Assembly: GCF_003086295.3 (NCBI RefSeq)
Contig: NC_092053.1
Location: forward strand, 89,562,745 to 89,626,744
Direction: 5' to 3'
Source of the DNA: Arachis hypogaea
Lineage: Eukaryota; Streptophyta; Magnoliopsida; Fabales; Fabaceae
Length of the DNA stretch: 64,000 nucleotides
Positions 1 through 12,323 of this stretch are shown piece by piece. Under the pieces are notes generated by a model. The model searched no databases, was not told where the DNA came from, and saw nothing but the letters and a program-made list of their open reading frames with translations. The position numbers were made by a program, and so were the translations under genes. Each line of letters starts with the position of its first letter. Position 1 is the first letter of the stretch.

Positions 1-489
1 TGCCAATTGATAAGGGTCTCATTTACATGGAAGCTTCAATATGTACTTGAGAAAATAATATAAGCACATGGCATACTAGTGGTGCAAAATTTGCAATCAA
101 GGAGAGGAAAATGTGGGTAATGCAAGATAGTATAAGTTCATATCAATGCAAGAGAAGTACAAATATCATAAAAGATTATCATTGATTTAAATAATGTTAC
201 CCAATCAGAATAAAACAAGTCATAAGCACTAAGATAATACCAGAAAAGATATAGCAGGTGAATAAGAACATTTGAACACCAATGGTAAAATAATAAATTT
301 AGAAAAGAAAAATAAAAAATATACAAAATTAAAATGCAATGAATGAAAGTATGCAAATAAATAAAATAAAATAAAATATAAGAAGAATGAGAAGTGAAAG
401 AAATAAAGTAAGAAAGAAAGAAGAAAGAAGAAAAGATAGAAGAAATTAGGATTGGGGAAGAAAAGATAAGATAATTGGCTGATCTGGGT

Positions 490-1050
490 ATTCTGTGCGC
501 TGCTTGTGACGCGGACGCGTGAGTGACGCGGTCGCGCGGATAGCGCTTCTATGAAATGACGCGGACGCGTCATCCATGCGGTCACGTGGATCGATCTGTG
601 CCACTAGCGTGAGGGCAACCGCGCTATCGCGTAACTTTCTGTTTGAAGCTCATATTGCCAATTTTTAGGGTGACGCGGTCGCGTGGGGGACGCGATCGCG
701 TGGTTGGCCAATATTGGGATATGACGTGGACGCATGGGGCACGCGTTCGCGTGGTAAGGTCTGTGCGTCTAGCGCCAGTCCAGCATCACTCCAGCTCATC
801 TTTCGGCCATGCACCCTTTTGACGTCGATTTTCAGGTCACGCGGCCGCGTGGGTGACGCGGTCGCGTGGGAGGCCAATGTTCCCACCTGACACGGATGCG
901 TCAGCGACGCGGTCGCATGGGGTCAAATTATGCTAAAGGCGCGCCTCCAGCCACGCTCTCGCGTGACTCTCTGTTCGTTTTCTTTTCTTCCCATTGCACT
1001 AGTGACGTGGACGCGTCAGCGACGCTGCCGCATCGCGTGCGTGCCCTTTT
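490..1050. repeat. GC-rich palindromic repeat array inside element A
   Basis: About seven imperfect units built from TGACGCGGACGCGT followed by GACGCGGTCGCGTGG-like halves, in otherwise AT-rich DNA. One unit at 556-573 is an 8-bp perfect stem (ATGACGCG / CGCGTCAT) around two bases. A shorter version of the same motif lies in the LTR of A (4315-4355). Open frames here (for example 665-886 minus) only read through the palindromes and are not called as genes. Confidence 0.8.
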
Positions 1051-1293
1051 TTTTAAATCTGAAAAAAATGCAGAATGCAGTGTTAATATGAATGTGATGC
1101 AAAACTCCAGGTTCAATATAATAAAATAAAATAAAACTCGGAAACAAATAAAACTAAATAAAAATGAAAAAGGAACGATCATACCATGGTGGGTTGTCTC
1201 CCACCCAGCACTTTTAGTTAAAGTCCTTAAGTTGGACATTTGGTGAGCTTCCTGTTATGGTGGCTTGTGCTTGAACTCATCCAGGAATCTCCA

Positions 1294-2799
1294 CTAATGT
1301 TTGTATCTCCAGTAACCTCCGGGGTCCCAAATTAGGCATGTAAAGTCATAAAGAAGCTTGAAACAGATTCTTAGGCTCCCGGGGTGTTGGATGTCAGAAC
1401 AGATTCCAGGATGCCAAACCTTGCTATTGCACCCGTCTTCTTGTTGATCATCATGATTCCATCCGGGTGGCAAGCAATCTGAATTCTCACTAAAGCGGCC
1501 AACCAACTTCCTAGACCTATTCAGTTGAGCTTTACACCAACCTTTGCGTTTAAACTTAAAGCTTCCAACCATAATAAACCTTGCAGGACAATTCTTACCA
1601 CTGACCATCTTCCTCTTACTCTTAATGCCACAAAGAGCTCTAAGTTGACCATCCGTCTCCAGTAGCCCATATTCAAGTGGGATTAGAAAGCTAAGGGATA
1701 TGAATTTTACCCACTTGAATGTTGTGAAGGATGATGGCAACTTAGGGGGAGGGGTCTCCAATAACTTTGGCAAGGTGATTTCAAGCTCCACTCCCTTGTG
1801 CTCTTTGACAATTTCCACCTCATTGCAAACTTCTTTAATTTCAACCTCTTCCTCTTGGTAGCTTTCTTCCAATTCAATCTCTTCTTCATTACTTACCAAG
1901 GGCATGGGAGGTAGTGCTTTTTCTTCTTGAATCTCCATCTCTTGATCAACCTCTACAAAGTCTTCAACCATGATCTGCCTTGGAGGTTGTACACCCTCCT
2001 TAGCATCAAATGCAACCGTCTTGGAAGGAGGTTCTATGTCTTGACTTTCCCATGGAGGTTCAGCATCTCCCAAGTCTTCAACCACTTCTTCCTCTGCAAC
2101 TATTATGGCTTCCTCCACTTGTTCCAATACAAAGCCATGTTCCTCATTGTCCACCGAAGTTTCTAGTGTCTCCTTTATGCTTTGCTCTTCTTTTGATTCT
2201 CCACATGTAGCCATGGGAGTTCTTTGAGTGCTCGGATATTGGAAAGCTATTATATTTACTAACTCGCCTAAGGCGGCCGTGAAATTTAGCACACTCTTAT
2301 TCATCCTTTCTTGCCTTTGAAGAATAACACGAAGTCTGTCATCCATTGGAGGTTGGGGTGGATATGAGGATTCATTGGTTGGGAGAGAGGGTTCATAATA
2401 GGAATGTGGTTCATCTTGATAATGATATGGAGATGGTGAATATTGAGGTGGTGGTTCATGAGAGTAGTTGTGTTGGAAGGGTGGTGGTTCTGTGTATGGT
2501 TCATTTGGCTCATAAGGTGGTTGGTATGGTGGATGTGGGTTAGGGTCATATGGAGGTGAATGGTGGAAAGGGGCTTGTGAGTATGGTGGTCCAAAGTCAT
2601 GTTGAGGAAAGGGTTCATAGGCATATGGTGGTGGTTGTTGATAGTCCATTGGAGGTGGTTGTTGCCATGAGGGTTGATCAAATCCTTGTGGCTCCTCCCA
2701 TCTTTGATTGTTCTAACCTTGATGCCTGTTCTCATTGTAATTTCTTCTTCCTGCAACATAATTGTAACCAGACTCATAGCCAAAGGTGTGAGAGTTCAT
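1294..2799 (-). pseudogene. Element A ORF: proline/tyrosine-rich then acidic protein, one in-frame stop
   Basis: The only substantial reading frame of element A. The best start is the ATG at 2797-2799, but an in-frame TAG at 2713-2715 breaks it. The downstream Met at 2649 opens 451 codons. Residues 1-110 from that Met are Pro/Tyr/His-rich, 150-300 are strongly Glu-rich, and the tail from about 310 is Trp/Cys/Lys-rich (includes CLPPGWNHDDQQ and FTCLIWDPGG). No CCHC knuckle, protease or RT motif is seen. Proteins of this kind recur in legume repeat DNA, but I know no assigned function. Its place between primer site and 3' end suggests it replaces gag-pol. It could be a chaperone-like gag substitute; that is a guess. 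Confidence 0.65.
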
Positions 2800-2810
2800 A
2801 GTATCAAATA

Positions 2811-3060
2811 AAAATTAAAAATGAAAATAAAAATAATTTTAAATTAAAAGGTTATTTAAATTTTGAATTTGAAAATTAAATTTTGAAATTTGAAATTTTT
2901 GAAATTTGAATTTTAAATTTTTGAAATTTGAATTTTGAATTTTGAGATTTTAAATTTGAAAAAATTTTTAAAATTGAATTTTGAAAATTTTTAAATTTGA
3001 ATTTTGAAATTTGATTTTTAAATTTTGAATTTTTTGAATTTAATAAGGAAAGAGAAAAAC
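2811..3060. repeat. Low-complexity AAATTTTGAATTT tract
   Basis: Leader of element A between primer site and ORF: about 240 bases of alternating A-runs and T-runs in a loose 10-14 bp period. No gene. Confidence 0.75.
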
Positions 3061-3320
3061 AATAAAATGACAACAAACTTAAAAATTTTTAGATCAAAAC
3101 GAAGAAAACAACTAAGAACAACTTGAAGGTCAAGATGAACACGAAGAACAACTTAAAGATCAAGATGAACACCGAGAAAAATTTTTTTTGAAAAATTTTT
3201 TATAATTAAATAAAAACCAATAACCTCTTAATTTATGAAAAAAAGCAAAAATAAAAATAAAAATAAAAACAAGAAATAAGAAAATATTTACAATAACCAA
3301 TAATAAGGCACACGTTTGTA

Positions 3321-3340
3321 ATTCCCCGGCAACGGCGCCA
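3321..3340 (-). promoter_or_regulatory. Primer binding site of element A (tRNA-Asp type)
   Basis: On the minus strand TGGCGCCGTTGCCGGGGAAT begins three bases after the LTR ends in CA. This matches the 3' end expected of plant tRNA-Asp, the primer commonly used by Athila relatives. It fixes the minus orientation of the element. Confidence 0.85.
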
Positions 3341-3343
3341 TTT

Positions 3344-4794
3344 TGATGAGAGAACTTTTGCGTGGTCTAGAAATTTGTGGATAAATCCTCGTTGTAAGTA
3401 TAGTTTCTAAACCTTCAAAAGTCCTTTCATACAAACGTTTTGGTTGTCACAAGTAACAAACCCCTTTTTAAAATTGATAACCGAGTATTTAAACCTTGGG
3501 TCGTCTTCTCAAGGAATTGCAGGGAGGTATGTTCTTATTATTGGTTATGAGTCTTGTAAATTAGGGGGTTTTAGAAAGTAAGGAAGCAGTACGTTGAATG
3601 ATAAGAAAAATAAAATAATAATAATAAAATAAACTCTTGGCAAGGTATTATAACTGAAAGTCCTATCCTGGTTATCCTTATCAACTGTAACGAGAATTGG
3701 ATTCTTCTCCCACTTTGTTAACCTCTAACTATGAAGGTAAGTTAAGTGGATGAATTAATTTTTATTCCTCAGATCCTAGTCTTTCCTTGGGAAAAGTTAG
3801 AGTTATTGGAACTCGAATTAATTCTTGAAGAATTCCAATTTTCAATCAACAATGAGTTTGATAACTCAAGAGTCACCAACTATTTAACCAAAGCCAAACG
3901 GGAAGAAAGTATACTTGAATGAAAATAATTTGGATAAACAGAGAGCATTAATAAATTAAAGAGAGCAATCATAAGTCTGAAATACCTCGAATTATATTAA
4001 ATAAAATATTCAAATCTTAACATGGATATTCATAAATTAAATTGGAAAAGTAAATAAAAGGAACATTGAACCTGGGATCGAGAGTCACTCCTAAAACTAA
4101 GAGAAATCCTAAATCCTAATCCTAAGAGAGAGGAGAGAACCTCTCTCTCTAAAAACTACATCTAAATCCTATGAAAAGTGAATTATGAGAGCTTGTTTAT
4201 GAATGGATGCAATCCCTCTACTTTATAGCCTCTAATATGTATTTTCTGGGCCGAGAACTGGGTCAGAAACAGCCCAAAATTCGCTGGTTGCGAATTCAAA
4301 CACGCTGATTTTCGTCACTGTGACGCGTCCGCATGAATGATGCGTTCGCGTCGCCTATCATCAGGGCAACTATAGCATATTATATATCAAATCGAAGCTC
4401 CGAACGTTAGCTTTCCAATGCAACTGGAACCGCGTCGTTTGGACCTCTGTAGCTCAAGTTATGACTATTTGAGTGCGAAGAGGTCAGGCTGGACAGCTTA
4501 GCAATCTCTCCAACTTCTTGTATTCCTTCCACTTTTGCATGCTTTCTTTCCATCCTCTAAGCCATTCCTGCCCTGTAATCTATGAAAACACTTAACACAC
4601 ATATCAAGGCATCTAATGGTAATAAGAGAGGATTAAACATAGGGAACTTAAGGCCAAAGAAGTATATTTTCAATCATAGCACATAATTAGGAAGGTAAAT
4701 GTGAAACCATACAAATAGTATGAATAAGTGGGTAAAGAGTTGATAAAATCCACTCAATTAAGCACAAGATAAACCATAAAATAGTGGTTTATCA
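3344..4794 (-). mobile_element. 5' LTR of element A
   Basis: 1451 bp, begins TG(ATGAGAG) and ends (TTTAT)CA on the plus strand. The primer site abuts its left edge. Near the left end is a GGGTCGTC block between CCTTG and CAAGG (possible hairpin). At 4390-4470 is the block with GAAGCT...AGCTTTCCAATGCAACTGG shared with other families, and at 4315-4355 the GACGCGTCCGC palindrome cassette. A TATA-like CTATAAAG lies on the minus strand near 4218. Confidence 0.85.
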
Positions 4795-5337
4795 GTTCGT
4801 CTTAGTAGGCAGAGTCAACATTAAAGAGAGATTGGGTAGACTAGGAATTATACATCATAATGATAACATTTGTGTTTTGTGTAAAAAGTAAATAGAATTT
4901 GTGCATCATTTGTTTCTTGGCTGTAAGTTTACATGGCAGGTGTGGTGCACGTGGTTGACAAGTGTTGATAGAGCTTGGACATTTCCAGGGTCGGTCAAAG
5001 AGCTGTTTGAGAGTTGGACTGAAGTGCCTGGTGGTAACTCTGAGCAAAAGAAGTGGTTGGTAGGATTCTTTGCAGTTGTCTGGAACATTTGGTTGGAACG
5101 AAATTATAGAGTTTTTCAGAACACTATGACAGGAGTTGATGCTATTAAGAATTGGTCGTTTTTGAGTTATAGGGAATGGTGCGGGGTCGATCCGTTTGGT
5201 TGTTGATGGCAATGCCGGAGATGACAACGGATTAGATTCTTGGTATCGTCTTTATGTTCTTGTTTTCGTTATTGTTTTTAATTCCTACTTGCTCCACTTT
5301 AGTGTGTTGAGCTCATTTTGTTCAAAAAAAAAAAAAG
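4795..5337 (+). pseudogene. LINE (L1-type) 3' end with poly(A)
   Basis: A plus-strand frame from about 4799 to 5206 resembles the C-terminal zinc-binding region of plant LINE reverse transcriptases: ICVLCKK, then HHLFLGCKFTWQVW, then WNIWLERNYRVF. One in-frame stop lies near 4889. The 3' UTR runs to a 13-base poly(A) at 5324-5336. The 5' part is cut off at 4795 by the LTR of element A. The RT catalytic core is missing, so this is a dead fragment. Confidence 0.75.
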
Positions 5338-5982
5338 AATTGCAGCAGCCCTATATATATAGAGAGAAGAGAGGTATCTTTGACATTTTAATTACGTGCA
5401 TACAACTTTTGTTCTTAACTCAGCAAGCCAATTGGTATCAATAACTAACATTTCCAATAAGCATCTCATGGTAAAGTAAAAGACTTCATAATCATATGAT
5501 CTAAAAAAACAAAGGTTAAGTTTCCTACCCTTTTTAAATTCATAAAACACAAAAGAACAGTTAAGGTTTTAGACTATGTTGAAGTGCCCTGCTCATGAAC
5601 TTAAGATTTTTTCTTATAGAAATGAGAGGCAATAATAATAGATTGTACAAAGATCATTCACCGTTATATATAAGTCTATGTACACATTTTTTTCAACGTT
5701 TTATTTAGTATTTACAGACTTGATTAAAAGTGAATCTCTAATCATCTTAAAAACTTGAGTTATCAACAAATTATGTCGAGCATACGTATATGATACAAGA
5801 TAGGAATATATACACAACAATAACTATTCCAAACCCCAAAACTACCACTTTAAAGAAACCTAAAAAGCACAACTAATAATATACAAATCACTTAGGGTGG
5901 ATATAAGTGCTGCTCTTAAACAAATCACAACTAGTAAGAATTAAAACTAGCAGTTCAGCACCATATAGCAACAGTTGAGCAC
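5338..5982. other. AT-rich stretch without a supported gene
   Basis: No frame with recognisable motifs. The part next to 5983 is interrupted by the solo LTR and resumes at 7601, so 5338-5982 may belong to the CACTA-like remnant that ends at 8682. Confidence 0.5.
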
Positions 5983-7600
5983 TAGTACACGGAATCGTGA
6001 TCGCATACTTTTCACACAACTCCGTGCAGCTGACCAGCAAGTACACTGGGTCGTCCAAGTAATACCTTACGTGAGTAAGGGTCGATCCCACAAAGATTGT
6101 CAGTTTGAAGTAAGCTATGGTCATCCTTGTAAATCTCAGTCAGGCGGATTTAAATGGTTATGAGATTTTGATAATTAAAATATAATTAAAATCGAAAATA
6201 AGATAGAAATACTTATGTAATTCATTGGTGGGATTTCAGATAAGCGTATGGAGATGCTTGTTGCTTCTGAACCTCTGCTTTTCTATTGTCTTTACCCAAT
6301 CATTCATACTCCTTTCCATGGCAAGCTTGTTGGGGGATCACCATTGTCAATGGCTACCATCCGTCCTCTCAGTGAAAATGGTCCAAATGCACTATCACCG
6401 CATGGCTAATCATCTGTCGGTTCTCACTCATGTTGGAATAGGATCCATTGATCCTTTTGCGTTTGTCACTATGCCCAACACTCGCGAGTTTGAAGCTCGT
6501 CACAGTCATCCCATCCCAGATCCTACTCGGAATACCACAGACAAGGTTTAGACTTTCCGGATCTTAGGAATGGCCGCCAATAATTCTAGCCTATACCACG
6601 AAGGTTTTAATCTTAGATTAGAAACCCAAGAGATACACATTCAAGCTTGTTTTCATGTAGAACGGGAGGGGTTGTCAGGCACGCGTTCATAAGTTGAGAA
6701 TGGTGATGAGTGTCACTTGATCATCATATTCACATTGTTTTGTGCGAATGAATATCTTAGAGAAGAAGTAGGCGTGAATTGAATAGAAGAACAGTAGTAA
6801 TTGCATTAATTCATGAAGAACAGCAGAGCTCCACACCTTGATCTATGGGGTGTAGAAACTCCACTGTTGAAAATACAAAAGTAAAAACAGGGTAGACATG
6901 GCCGAATGGCCAACCTCCCATGGAGGTCTTAGAACATAAAAGTTACATAATTTGTTCCAGAGATCGATGAAAATATAATAGTAAAAGGTCCTATTTATAA
7001 TGAACTAGTAGCCTAGGGTTTACAGAAATAAGTAAATGATGCAGAAATCCACTACTGGGTCTACTTGGTGTGTGCTTGGGCTGAGCATTGAAGCTTTCAC
7101 ATGTAGAGGCTTTTCTTGGAGTTAAACGCCAGCTTTGGTGCCAGTTTGGGCGTTTAACTCCAGCTTTTATGCCAGTTCTGGCGTTTAACGCCAGAATAGG
7201 GTAGGAAATTGGCGTTTTAACGCCAGTTTGCGTTATCAAAACTCGGGCAAAGTATAGACTATTATATATGATGAAAAGCCCAGAATGTCTACTTTCCAAC
7301 ACAATTGAGAGCGCGTCAATTGGGCTTCTGTAGCTCCAGAAAATCCATTTCGAGTGTAGGGAGGTCCGAATCCAACAGCATCTGCAGTCCTTTTTCAGCC
7401 TCTGAATCAGATTTTTGCTCAGGTCCCTCAATTTCAGCCAGAAAATACTTAAAATCATAAAAAAACACACAAACTCATAGTAAAGTCCAGAAATGTGATT
7501 TTTGAATAAAAACTAATAAAAATATAATAAAAAGTAACAAAAACATACTAAAAACTATGTAAAAATAATGCCAAAAATGGTATAAATTATCCGCTCATCA
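5983..7600 (-). mobile_element. Solo LTR, D family
   Basis: 1618 bp from TAGTACACGGAATCGTGATC (mutated TG end) to CCGCTCATCA. It is flanked by an imperfect 5-bp duplication: AGCAC at 5978-5982 and AGCAA at 7601-7605. It has the U5 block with ACCAGCAAGTACACTGGGT and CCTTACGTGAGTAAGG near 6033-6080, the GGCGTTTAACGCCAG cassette at 7115-7225, and TATAAATAGG on the minus strand near 6993. There is no internal region or second LTR. The small ORFs inside (6225-6551, 6991-7470) are LTR sequence. Confidence 0.85.
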
Positions 7601-7605
7601 AGCAA

Positions 7606-8682
7606 TACCACAGCTACAACAGAACAGAACCAAATATTATAACAGAACAAAAAATAGAAGTTTGGAAAAATCAGCAAAAAATAAAGAACCAAGAAAATCA
7701 AATTCAAAAACAAATAATTAAATCAAGGAAAATTTGACCAAATAATTTTCCACGGTGCTGTGAATGCTAAACGTGGCTGAAGGAGGTGCAACGAGTAAGG
7801 GAGAGGGAGATGGCAGCGTGATGACTTCAGAGAAGGAGACGACAACACGACGGGTGCTGAACCTTGAAAGGAGGAGCGATGATTGAGGGTTTGCGAGAGA
7901 GAATGAGCGTTGACAGAGGGTTTGCGATAGAGAGTGAGCGCCGAGAGAGGCCTTACCAGAGAGAGTCACCTCCGAAGGAGGGATATCAGTTTACAAGAGA
8001 GACGGAAGGAGTGCCGATGCAGGAAGGATCGACAGAGGTATCACCAACGGAAGGGTTGTGAGAGAGCATTGGAGGGAGGATGACCAACGAGTGTTATTAG
8101 GGGAGAGAGTCAGAGCGCTGGTGATGTGCTCTGTGTTTGGGTGAAGAGCGCTGCTGCCGCTAGGGTTACAAGCTCTATGTTAGGGTTTTCAAAGCATTGT
8201 TTCAAAGAAGAGAGTGTGTTTCGAAGAAGAGAAAGCGTTAGGCATTGTTTTGTAAGAAAGAGGGGGATGACCTAGCTGAGGCGGAGACCGAGATTCAATA
8301 GTTGGGAAACCTTTTTTTTTTTTGGAATGTTATGGCCACGCTCTTAAACCGTATCGAAAGAGTTAGAGAAAACGGGTACGTTTCAAAAATGTGACGATAA
8401 CAAAACCAATTTGCCACGCTTCAAAAGCGTGCCTGTTTTTCTCTATGGTCACGCTTTTAAAACGTGGAAAAAAACCATAGCCAAATCACTAATTTGTCGC
8501 CACCCTCATAAAGCATGCCTGTTTCCCTCTATGGCCACACTTTTGAAGCATGGCAATAAAAGGCTTGCACAAATCACTAATCAGTTGCCACCCTCATAAA
8601 GTGTGGCAATCGACAACTTTTGGCTACGCTTTTAAGGCGTGGCAAGGAAAAAGTGTGTCGACATGCCTTTTTTCTTGTAGTG
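7606..8682. mobile_element. CACTA-like element, right end only
   Basis: Ends in TTTTTTCTTGTAGTG at 8682, the inverse of CACTACAAGAAAA. Subterminal copies of CCACGCTT(T/C)AAAAGCGTG fill 8330-8660. The inner part (7860-8060, GAGGGTTTGCGAGAGAGA and similar) resembles 11090-11200 of the complete copy at 9909-12320. No left terminus was found, so it is truncated or its left half is rearranged. The frames at 7718-7969 and 7864-8061 are probably non-functional captured sequence. Confidence 0.7.
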
Positions 8683-9905
8683 CCTGTTCCCCTAATTTGA
8701 GGATTGAGAATCGAGAACAATGTTTCTGATTTTAGGTTCTTTGTTAGCTGAACAATGTTTTATTGTCTTGTTAGAGAACATCAAAATGTGGCTGCTTTCC
8801 TGGAAAAATTAATGGAAAAAAACTTTTTTTTTCTTTTTGTTGTGTCGAACTTTTCATGCTTTTCGATTGTTGTATTATAATTTCTTTTGCTGTTGAACTT
8901 CTTGTGTCATCTTTTTTGTTAGTTATTATGTTGTATGACTTTTATTTATGACTTTGTGAAATTAAACATGTTATTTGTTGCATATTTTCACTGTTATGAA
9001 GAGAAAAAAAATAAAAAAATATGATAATTTCCATGGAAGTATTTTACTAAGCCTGTGATAATTTCCATGTAAATCTTTTGGTTTGGTTATGTTTTTTGAG
9101 CAAAAATGAAGATTTGATTTATCTATGAAGGTGCGGTGTTACTACTCATTTTTTACATGTTCTAAGTAGTTCTATTTATGCTTTTTTAAATTAGCTTTTA
9201 AATTTTGGTGGTTTGGTTAGCTTTGACTTAATCATTTGTTGGTTTTGGTGCTTTTAAATCATTGACCAGGTGAGATCAAACAAGGGAGATCCGGTTTGCT
9301 TCTTTTGTTCCTCTATTTCTGCTGGTGGTTTGCTGCCTCTCTTTGTCTTTTCGGCATATGCATCCATTTTTCTCGCCTCAATCGCCACTGGTTCACTTAT
9401 GCTCTGCTCGCCGATTTTATTTTTGATAGTGATGTTTTGCGAGGCTGATCTTACTTTGCTTGTTGCAATTGCCGAACAAGATGTTAATTTTCTTTATTAG
9501 AGGTAATGTGCTGAGGTTTTTTTTTTAATTAAGACTTCAATAAGATTTCTAGTATAAGATAATATAAATGCGTAGTCACTAATTAATATTATATGTATAG
9601 TATATACTTTTTTTGGTTGTGTATAGAATAAACTACAAGTATAGAGTATAATTTAAATGCACATATATAATAATGTACTCAGTTTGTACCAATGTGATTA
9701 ATTACATATTTATATGCGGAAATTCCTGAAATCAACATGATTTTTAATATGTGGAAATTCCTGAAATCAACATGATTTTAATTTGCCATAGCCATAGCAA
9801 GGTAGCAAGCAAGAGTTAGTATTTACCGTACTTGTCATTTTCTTGTGTTTCTTACTCCTGGCCTTTGTGCCTCTAGCGTAGGAGATTTGAACCACTTCAA
9901 AAGAA
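8683..9905. other. AT-rich spacer, no supported gene
   Basis: Between two CACTA-like elements. The only frame of note (9270-9500 plus, 76 aa, hydrophobic) has no motif I recognise. Confidence 0.5.
9712..9780. repeat. Two tandem 35-bp units
   Basis: Unit GGAAATTCCTGAAATCAACA with flanks occurs twice in a row with one or two differences. Confidence 0.85.
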
Positions 9906-9908
9906 GTT

Positions 9909-12320
9909 CACTACAAGAAAATAAGCTTTCTGCCACGCTTTTAAAGCGTGCCAAAAAGTGCTAAAAAGCGTGCCGATAGTTTTTCGCCACGCTTTTTGAG
10001 CTATCGATACGCTTTTAAAAGGATCACATCTGTCAGCGTGCCAGTTGCTCTATCGCCACGTTTTTGTGGATCTATCGGCACGCTTTCTTTTTTGCCACGC
10101 TTATATCTCTTGCCACACTTAAAAGCATGGCCATAGGTGTTAACCTATAGCTACGCTTTAAAAGCGTACCGAAAAGTTCACATATCGCCACGTTTTTGAA
10201 GCGTTTCCAAAAGATTGGCTTTGGGTACACTTCAAAACATGCCGATAGAGAAATATAAGGCTACGCTTTTAAACGTACCTAGAAATGAACCTATTGCCAC
10301 GCTTTTAAAGCGTGGCTATATCCTTATTAAATTAAAAAAAAATTGGTAGTTGCTTTTACATGCACTCTAATACACACCAAAAATAATAAAAAGACGTTGA
10401 CAAAAATATGTGAATGTCATTTAAAAAATTAATAAAAATTAATATTTACATTAATAAAATTCAAACCAAATTAGCATGTCATCTCTATACACGCAACGAC
10501 AGTGTACATGAAATTTACAAAATAAACAAAAATGAATTTCTAAGAAGAAAATTAAGAAATGTCATTGAATCACCCCAAGCTTGTACTAGGCCTTCCTCAG
10601 ATAAGGCAACCACACGGAAAGCTTACCTGATTACAAGAAAATCAAACACAATGAACTAAACAAAACATGTGGCTGTCAATTATGTTACAATAAAAACAAT
10701 GCATAGTTAAGATGACAACAGCCAAAAAAATATCAGGCCAATTTCTCCAATGAAATAACAGCAGATTACTTTACATGTATCCCATAACAAGAATGCACAA
10801 TTAACCTGATAGAGGTGTGAATTAACTTCAGCACAAGTCTGATGCAAGGTTTCAAGAGGGGATCCACTCAAACTGACCACCTGGCTCCAATGATATGCTC
10901 TGCTTCCCCTGATTCACAAACAGCAAACAAAGCATAACATCAAGTCTCCAACAGAAAAGAAAAACATTAAGTTGGAACATACAAACTAGAACCAAGACTC
11001 GAAGAGTATCCGTAAGACAATAATACAATAAAATACTAGCATATTTAAACAAAAGCATGTAAATCCAGAAAACACACCGTAAGCTTTATATGAGGGTTTG
11101 CGAGAGAGAGAGAGAGCGCTGCGCTGAGAGAGTAGGAGGGCCAACGAGGGTTGCCTTGATGATGCGATAGACAGAGGGCCAACGAGGGTTAGACAGAGAG
11201 TATGGTTGAAGCAGAAGATGCTCCACCAAATAGCGAGGGTGAAGCAGAAGATGCTCCGCCAAACGGTGTCATCGCAGCAGAGGGTTTTGCCCCAAACTGC
11301 GTCGTGGCAGAGGAAGTTCCACCAAAAGACGGTGGAGAGAACAAGGAGGAGCCTGAACTCGTGGCACCGAAAATGGAAGAACCGGAACTCGAAGCTGCCG
11401 CAATGGAAGCCGAAGAAGCAGAGCCGAACAGAGACGGGTGAAGAAGTGAATGAGAAAGAGAATGGACTTGGTGAGGAAGAAGCGGCGGAGCTAGGGTTTA
11501 CGGTGGCGGTAGTGGAAGAGAAGAGGGAAGAGGGTTGCGTTGATGGGTTCCAGATAGAGGGTCGGGTACGAGGGTTAGAGGAAAGGCATGGGTGCGAAGG
11601 TTATTTGCTTAGACAGATGAGGATGAAGGCGATGAACGGTCTCGGACGATGAAGGCATGAGGACGAAGGTCATTGGGTTAGAGGAAAGGCATGGCTGCGA
11701 TGAACGATGAACGATGAAGATGGAGATGTTGTTTCAGGATGATGACGGCGCGGGTAAATTTTAGGGTTTTCTTTGGTGGCTGGGTGAGGGTTAAAATTAA
11801 AAACTAAGGAAAAAAAAAGTTAAGTGTGGAAAAAAAGTGGGTGGGAAACTAAATTTGGGGGGAAGGAACTCTATCGGTACATTTTTTTTTGTGGGGTGCC
11901 AAAATAAATAGAATATGGGCACGCTTTAAAAAGGTGATCATTGAAACACAAACTAGCCACGCTTTTCAAGCGTGCCGGTTTTTCTCTATGGGCACGCTTT
12001 TTAAGCGTGACAAAAAAAAGGGGTGGCCAAATTTTTAATCAGTGGCCACCCTTGTAAAAGCGTGCCGATTTCTCTCTATCGCCACGCTTTTCAAGCTTGG
12101 TAGTAAAAAAGCGTGGCCAAATTTTAAGTAAGTGGGCACCCTCGTAAAAGCGTACCGATTTCCCTTTATGGCCACGCTTTTCAAGCTTGGCAAAAAAAAG
12201 TGTGGCCAAATCACAAATAAGTAGCCACCCTCGCAAAAGCGTGCCCATAGACCACTTTTGGGCACGCTTTAAAAGCGTGACAAGAAAAAAGGGTGCCGAA
12301 AGGCCTTTTTTCTTGTAGTG
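9909..12320. mobile_element. Complete non-autonomous CACTA-like element
   Basis: 2412 bp with termini CACTACAAGAAAA and TTTTTTCTTGTAGTG and an exact 3-bp target duplication GTT (9906-9908 and 12321-12323). Subterminal zones at 9937-10320 and 11918-12290 hold many copies of CCACGCTTTTAAAGCGTG, partly mutated. No transposase is encoded. The core (10400-11860) is different in composition. It holds GA-rich coding-like sequence (11202-11652) and AT-rich sequence that could be captured host DNA. The family call rests on the terminal sequence, TSD length and subterminal repeats. Confidence 0.85.
11202..11652 (+). other. GA-rich coding-like segment within the CACTA-like element
   Basis: Two overlapping plus-strand frames: 11202-11441, with a repeated EAEDAPPN motif and many Glu/Pro, and 11206-11652. 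Neither matches a family I know. The segment starts with ATG 44 bases after a GAGGGTT-rich leader. It may be a captured gene fragment or chance coding in a purine-rich repeat. Confidence 0.3.
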
Positions 12321-12323
12321 GTT

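Larger units (their letters stand above)
1..4794 (-). mobile_element. LTR retrotransposon A (non-autonomous Ty3/gypsy, Athila-like), 3' end outside window
   Basis: Read on the minus strand, the order is 5' LTR (3344-4794), primer site (3321-3340), AT-rich leader, one ORF (1294-2799) and a GC-rich palindromic tract (490-1050). The 3' LTR must lie left of base 1. No gag, protease, RT or integrase motifs are visible, so the element looks non-autonomous. Its LTR is of the same family as the solo LTR at 27255-28793. It appears to have inserted into a LINE, whose sequence resumes at 4795. The Athila-like assignment is inference from the tRNA-Asp-type primer site. Confidence 0.8.

Noticed and set aside
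2301..2783. 160-aa Met/His/Asn-rich frame overlapping the element A ORF
   Set aside because: Shadow frame of the proline-rich ORF on the same strand; composition follows from the frame shift.
9270..9500. 76-aa hydrophobic frame considered as a membrane protein
   Set aside because: No relatives recognised, no promoter or exon context; too short to support.
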